A DNA stretch of 64,000 nt, taken from the NCBI GenBank assembly GCA_963682025.1, contig OY821518.1, positions 229,318,848 to 229,382,847 on the forward strand, in the 5' to 3' direction. Shown here piece by piece: positions 58,976-64,000 of this stretch (the first letter of the stretch is position 1; each line of letters starts with the position of its first letter). The notes below the pieces were generated by a model, which did no database searches, was not told the DNA's origin, and saw nothing but the letters and a program-made list of their open reading frames with translations. The stretch comes from Cordilura impudica. Taxonomy: Eukaryota > Arthropoda > Insecta > Diptera > Scathophagidae. Position numbers and translations under genes: made by a program.

Positions 58976-58982
58976 CACTGTG
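58976..58982 (-). other. Candidate Transib right terminus, CACAGTG
   Basis: Read inward on the minus strand, the end is CACAGTGGACTAAACGGGCA. Transib termini begin with a CACNNTG heptamer equivalent to the V(D)J recombination signal. This one equals the RAG consensus heptamer. The following outside bases are ggccg. The matching left end was not found. Confidence 0.5.
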
Positions 58983-59023
58983 GGCCGTAGGCTCTAGTTT
59001 ATAGTGTATTGTAAAATTGCCTT

Positions 59024-59128
59024 AAGTGTTGGGTTAAAAATCGCCCGAGAAGAATGACAAAGAAATTTCATATAAAATTTTAGAATAAATTTACATGAAT
59101 GGCCGCTTTAAAGAACCTCGTATAAAAA
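59024..59128 (-). repeat. Right member of the second inverted repeat pair
   Basis: Reverse complement matches 54366-54475 ('ttctcgggcgat', 'tatatgaaatttctttg'). The pair encloses about 4.5 kb holding Tc1, MULE-like and Transib debris. Confidence 0.65.
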
Positions 59129-59239
59129 AATACAATTTTTAAAAACTTTTTTTGTTTTTTGCGCAACATTTTTGAATTTTTTCATTAAGAAAAAAAACGA
59201 AAAAGTTTTTAAATTTATTATTTTTAAATTTTTAGGTTT

Positions 59240-59566
59240 AATGTCATTTGAACTCATACTCTCTGTCTGTCTGTCAGACGTGCGTCAACCCCATTCCCCC
59301 TTATCCATTTGATCTGAAACTTGGCCGATAGTCTTGTTGTGACTACAGATTAGTTTTGGGATAGTCACGCACAGTCACGGAATGATCTAAATGTTTTTTC
59401 CCCTCATCCGATCGATCTGAAACTTTGCCCATACACTTGCTGTGAATGAAAGATTAACTTTGACATAGTCACGCACAGTAATGCAATGATTTAAAACCCA
59501 TTTCCCCTTATCCGATTGATCTGAAACTTGGTCGATAGACCAACTTTGATATAATCACGCACAGTC
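59240..59566 (+). repeat. REP2 element, copy 2, left part
   Basis: 'catactctctgtctgtctgt' start and about three ~105-bp units, cut at 59558-59566 (CGCACAGTC), the 9-bp target duplication of the MULE-like element. It resumes at 60616. Confidence 0.85.
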
Positions 59567-60615
59567 GATTTGCGGAAAATTTCCTGAAAACAATTTCCCG
59601 AAATTACAATTTCCCGAACACAATTTCCCGAAATGACTATTTCCCGAAATTACAATTTCCCGAACACAATTTCCCTAAATTACAATTTCCCGAAATACAA
59701 TTTCCCGAACACAATTTCCCGAAACTATAATTTCCCGAAATTACTATTTCTTCAAAGAGCTTGTTGATGGCATTTCCGAAACAATATCATCAGAAATTCC
59801 GGCCGAAGCGCGAGCAATCAGTTCATGACCACTTGATGTAGTGGTCCGGGCAAGATCTTTCAGTTCATTAACGATTTTTTCTTTAGCAACGAAAGCCGCT
59901 TCGGCACTGTGATTGTTATGACCCTACCGGTACAATGTTTTCCTCGATAAAGGATACAACGGCAATAAACGCTATCAACGGACTGACCGTAGTCATGATA
60001 CAAGAAACCATTCAAAAGAAACCTCGGTTTAACTTTTTCGCTATCCAGGAATTCGAGTGGCATAGTAACTGAGTATTACAACCCAAATAACTAAAAAAAA
60101 ACTTCGCTATGCAAGATGGTAACGATTCCGTAGCAGCTACTGCATGGGCATGATGTGATGGAGTGAGCGTTATCCGTCGGGAAGTCTGAATACCGAAGTG
60201 TTCAAAGTCACAATGAAAAAATAAGCGCATGGCACTCCAATAAATAGGTCCGAATGACGAGGGAGGGTGGAAGAGGAAGGGCGCGGTGCGGGGTGGGGGA
60301 ATTGTGTTTTCGAGAAGTCGTATACTCGGGAAATTGTTTTTTCAAGAAATCGTATGCAGCAAGTTTTTTTATGGGGGAAATCAAGAATATATGGGAAGTT
60401 GTAAACTAAAAATAGGGAAATTGTAATTTCGGGAAATTTTTTTCGGGAAATCGTAATTTCGGGAAATTGTAATTTCGGGAAATTGTAATTTCGGAAAATT
60501 GTAATTTCGGGAAATTGTAATTTCGGGAAATTGTTTTCGGGGAATTGTTTTTTCGGGCAATTGTTTTCGGGCAATTGTATTTGGGAAATTGTTTTCGGGA
60601 AATTTTCCGCAGACG
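59567..60615 (-). mobile_element. MULE-like palindromic element, copy 2 with FLYWCH-type remnant
   Basis: Ends GATTTGCGGAAAATTTCC (left) and complement ggaaattttccgcagacg (right), with the 9-bp duplication CGCACAGTC on both sides (59558-59566, 60616-60624). This size is typical of Mutator-like elements. The arms are arrays of aatttcccgaa units (59580-59750; inverted 60415-60600). The minus-strand interior carries KPRFLLNGFLYHDYGQSV followed by VYCRCILYRGKHCTGRV (60063-59870), a CxC...C pattern like the FLYWCH zinc finger, and a HHAHA block near 60150. The KEKIVNELKDLARTTTSSGH segment follows. Frameshifted, and no MULE catalytic domain, so non-autonomous. Confidence 0.68.
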
Positions 60616-60790
60616 CGCACAGTCATGGAGTGATTTAAACCCCATTTTCCCTCATCCAATCAATCTGATACTTGGTCCATAGACTTGTTGTCAAGCGAAG
60701 TCATGCACAGTCACGGAGTGATTCAAAACTCATATGTATAAGTTAAGAAAGAGTTTTAATAAAAACTTTGTTTTTATGGGTTAGATTATT
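60616..60790 (+). repeat. REP2 element, copy 2, right part
   Basis: Completes REP2 with 'gcacagtcatggagtgattt' and the same terminal 'gagttttaataaaaactttg' block as at 46290-46311. Confidence 0.85.
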
Positions 60791-60887
60791 TATTATTTAA
60801 GTAAAATTATTACATAATGTGTGAATTTATATAAAAATCGTTAGTGCATTTGTTTGTAACGAATGATATCCGGAACCATAAATCATA

Positions 60888-61818
60888 AAGGGTGATTTTT
60901 TAGCTATTATCTTTTTGGCAACACTAGTTTAAACAGCTGACGCACGTTTCGTGTTTTGTTTCATTGTCAAACATCTTCAGTTTGGTCTATAATTTAACCA
61001 TGCATCGTCTTACAAACGAACAACGCTTGCAAGTTATTGAATTTTATTATCAAAATGCGTGCTCTGTTAAGAAAGTTCATCGCGCGCTTCTTCCATTTTA
61101 TGGTCAGTTTAATCGACGCACTGAAGCTGCTATTCGGGCTATTGTGACTAAATTTCGCACCAAATTTACAATGTTGGGCATTAAACCACCAACACGCTTA
61201 CGTAGAGTGCGAACTGAAGAAAATATCGCAGCTGTATCGGCCAGTGTTAATGATGACCATCAATTATCGATTCGTCGCCGTTCGCAGCAATTGAGCGCTA
61301 CCGAGAGATGATATCCAATTTTTTTTTTCCCAAAATGCAAGAGCTTGACTTGCATGACATGTGCATTCAACAAGACGGTGCCACATGCCACACAGCACGC
61401 GCAACAATGGACTTATTGAGAGGCGAGTTCGGTGAACATTTTATTTCACGTTCGGGACCGGTCAATTAGCCGCCTAGATCGTGCGATTTAACGCCTTTAG
61501 ACTATTTTTTGTGGCGCTGTGTTAAAGCTCATGTCTATACAGACAATCCCGCTTCAATTGACGCATTGGAAGACAACATTGAAGCATTTATTCGTGAAAT
61601 ACCGGCCGAAATGTTGGAAAGAGTATGCCAAAATTGGACTAAGCGGATGGACCATTTGAGGCGCAGTCACGGTCAACATTTGCATGAAATAATCTTCAAA
61701 CATTAAATTATATGGACCGTACTATCGATTCAAATAAAGATTTCATGCATTTTTCTGAATGATATGTGTTTTTTTTTTTTTTGGAAAACTTTCCTATAGC
61801 TCTTAAAAAATCACCCTT
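60888..61818 (+). mobile_element. DD41D-type mariner-like element, internally deleted
   Basis: Inverted ends AAGGGTGATTTTTTAGCTAT and its near complement atagctcttaaaaaatcaccctt, between TA at 60886-60887 and 61819-61820; 931 bp. The transposase N-terminus is open (60964-61311: HRLTNEQRLQVIEFYYQN helix-turn-helix, RTEENIAAVSASVN). The middle with the first catalytic Asp is deleted near 61315. The C-terminal part has CIQQDGATCHTARATMDLL, a stop, PPRSCDLTPLDYFLW (41 residues between the Asp residues), and NWTKRMDHLRRSHGQHLHEI to 61706. The ends differ from those of the 30032-31295 element, so a separate lineage. Confidence 0.88.
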
Positions 61819-63326
61819 TATAAAGCTGTAGGTTCAGTTTTAGTTCTGCTTTTTTTTATAATTCACAATATCGGACATAATGCATTGGAAGTACTATGAC
61901 AGCGAGATGGCGGATCTATAATAGGTGGGATCGGACAAGAGGTTGATGAAGATTTCATAAAAAGTAAAATATATAGAGCGATATGAAGTGAGAGTCTTGG
62001 AACTGTGTTTGAGTCTTAAAATTATGGATTTTAGTAGTCGTGTCGAAAATTGGAATGATCAGAATGGTGGTCACGCAAAGTAAATATTTATTATCATATG
62101 CCTAGAGTACTATTATAGCGAAAGTCTTAAAACTTTGTGTCGGTCCACAAGTTAAACAGTGGAACATTTTTGGTGTTCATTGTCTGGGGGGTAAGAAATT
62201 CCAAGTCAGGGTGAAATAACTAGACCAGTGTAGTAAAACCTCCAAAGGGTTTGGAGTTCTCAGGCCAAGCTTAGTCTTTCAGCTATAACTCAAGAAGCAT
62301 TGATGATTTTTAATGTAAATCAAACAAACATTAAAATATTTCGTTCATTTTTTACTTGGCTATATTAATAAAAATTATTTATTATTTAAGCCTTGACTAC
62401 AATTTTGGTGAAGAATGAAATAAGAAAATATCAATGGTTCTTGAATTATAGCCGAAAAAGTAAGCTTTATCTGAGAAAGTCACACCCTTTGTAGGTTTAA
62501 CTATACTAGCCAAATACTTTCAACCCGACTTGTGCTTTTTATTAATGGATGTAGTCGTACCAAAAATGGACCAACGTGAAACAATCTTCGATCAGCTAGT
62601 GTGTTTAGAGAAGCAATTGCATCTAAGATTATCATTTTTATTATCATTCATAAAATAAAGTGTATGAGCGTTATATATAGCGTTACCTTACCCAACCCTT
62701 ACCGATACCCAACCTTAAGAAATAAAAAAAAAAAACTGCATTTTATATTGTTTTACATATAAAACAATAACCTTATTATATTCAAGTACTTACATTTTTT
62801 CAATCACATTTGTTTTGGTAACTGATGACGGAGGAAATACATTTCCAAAATTAAAAAAATGTTTTAAAGGATTTTCGTAAATTAATGATTTTTTGACATT
62901 CCATAGTATATTTATTGCCTAAAAGTAATGTTGACACTAATTTCTACAAATGTGGCAAACTTCAAGATGTGAATTTATTGGAACGAGATTTAATAAAAAA
63001 ATAATTTTACATTCGATAGCAAAGGAAAACCGCTCGTATTGTAACGGCTATTGTTTTTATTATTTATTATCATGTATCGCGAACCAATGGTCCAAACCTT
63101 TGTGTATGCCTAAAATTTGCTACACAATTGTCTAAATTTAGATGATGAGATAAAAAAAATGCAATTCTATTTTTATTGATTTAAAATGTAATGTTATCGG
63201 ATTTTTATCAGATTTATATTTATATTCAAATGTTATATATTTTTTTTTTGTTGCTTATTATGAAAAATATGAAATCTGAAATCAATACCAATTGCGTGTA
63301 TTTTGTTTTTGTACATTATATTTCAG
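61819..63326. other. Intron D distal part, ending at a splice acceptor
   Basis: AT-rich with no recognised gene or element. Ends 'ttatatttcag', the acceptor of the last visible NPC1 exon. Confidence 0.5.
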
Positions 63327-63415
63327 GTGCACCCATGAATAAAGTTAAACTGGAAAATTTTCGTCGTGAAGCATATAAAGTGCAAGAAACATCGCTATCG
63401 ACAGTAAGATTTTAA
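63327..63415 (+). CDS. Npc1a: NPC1, C-terminal exon
   Basis: Completes the Gly codon split at 50426 and adds APMNKVKLENFRREAYKVQE and TSLSTVRF before TAA (63413-63415). The preceding ...VLLSYIG ends the last membrane helix, so this is the short cytosolic tail, the place of the LLNF sorting motif in vertebrates. Within it, GTAAGA at 63404-63409 is a good splice-donor sequence, so an alternative tail coded beyond the window is possible. Reading straight to TAA gives a plausible ending. Confidence 0.88.
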
Positions 63416-64000
63416 CGCCAACTAAATAGAAACCAAAAACTAAAAAACCAAAAACAAAACTATAAAGCCTCTTTTTATAAATAATAAAATGTTAACAAAT
63501 GAGCAAAGAAAAAAATCTTAAATATCCAAATGCGAAAAACGAAAACCAATTTATACGTACATTTTACTTAAAACTTAATATAACTATAAACAAAATATAT
63601 TGTTTTTGCAAACTTGTAAACAAAAAAAAAAAAAAAAAAAAAACTGAACGTACGCTAAACAAACAAATATCTATTCATCCATTCTCTTTTATTTTGTGTG
63701 GAACACCATATGAATGAAACAAAACATAACATGTACTAGAAATGAAATGAGTGCCTACTTATAAATGCCTGCCTGCCTTAATTGATATTGGTTTGCTAAT
63801 TTTTTGATGTTTTTTAAATCTACTATTTTCTATCACTAAACACTACTAAACACCATTTTCAATTGTTGCATTTATATGTAAATTGATTTATTAGGTCAAT
63901 ACACTATGAAGAGCGGTAAATGTGATATTCAATAATTCTTCGAGATACAAAAAATAATTTTGATATTGTAGTTCACGATTCCTCGTCAATGTATTCACAT
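63416..64000 (+). other. Probable NPC1 3' UTR / downstream sequence
   Basis: AT-rich. The first AATAAA lies at 63483-63488, 68 bp after the stop; a poly-A tract is at 63625-63643. No further gene is seen before the window ends. Confidence 0.5.

Noticed and set aside
63499..63717. Small frame after NPC1 (72 codons)
   Set aside because: Contains a poly-Lys run from a poly-A tract, no domain, and lies in the probable 3' UTR.

Overview
This AT-rich window is insect nuclear DNA. It is very probably from a higher (calyptrate-like) fly: it carries a Drosophila-type NPC1 gene with expanded introns, a copia element primed by half of initiator tRNA-Met, and many mariner/Tc1 relatives. The species cannot be fixed from the sequence alone.

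One host gene runs through the whole window on the + strand: an NPC1 (Niemann-Pick C1, NPC1a-like) sterol transporter. Five exons are visible (1529-1654, 26596-27221, 43699-45088, 49554-50426, 63327-63415). All junctions have GT/AG ends and compatible phases, giving about 1034 codons plus stop. The N-terminal cholesterol-binding domain and first membrane helix lie upstream of the window. Introns are about 24.9, 16.5, 4.5 and 12.9 kb and consist largely of mobile elements.

Intron A (1655-26595): an I-type LINE broken by long-inverted-repeat hAT elements and tandemly duplicated (2577-9163); a Tc1 fossil split by an interspersed repeat (9190-10380); two mariners (11015-12073, 12224-13443); a DD37E-type transposase fossil (~13560-14520); a 3.65-kb heptanucleotide satellite in three blocks (15545-19190); a third mariner (~22255-23290); and a 5'-truncated RNase H-bearing LINE (23741-25775).

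Intron B (27222-43698): a LINE with a long open frame but an internal deletion (27345-29345); DD37E and DD41D mariner-like elements (29600-31540); a LINE on the + strand (32215-38316) that received a copia element (32409-36905, 5-bp target duplication); then a Ty3/gypsy element (~38280-42837).

Intron C (45089-49553): two Tc1-like elements, one holding a tandem-repeat module, the other holding an interspersed repeat that itself holds a small hAT element.

Intron D (50427-63326): a 2.0-kb palindromic hAT element with a perfect 8-bp target duplication, Tc1 debris, two palindromic MULE-like elements built from AATTTCCCGAA repeats with a FLYWCH/MULE-type coding remnant, a dead Transib transposase (RAG1-core relative) whose right end reads CACAGTG, and an internally deleted DD41D element.

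All inserted retroelements except one LINE, and nearly all transposases, are antisense to NPC1. I found no undescribed enzymatic or defence system. The most unusual material is structural: the hAT-mediated tandem duplication, the three-block heptamer satellite, and the AATTTCCCGAA palindromes.
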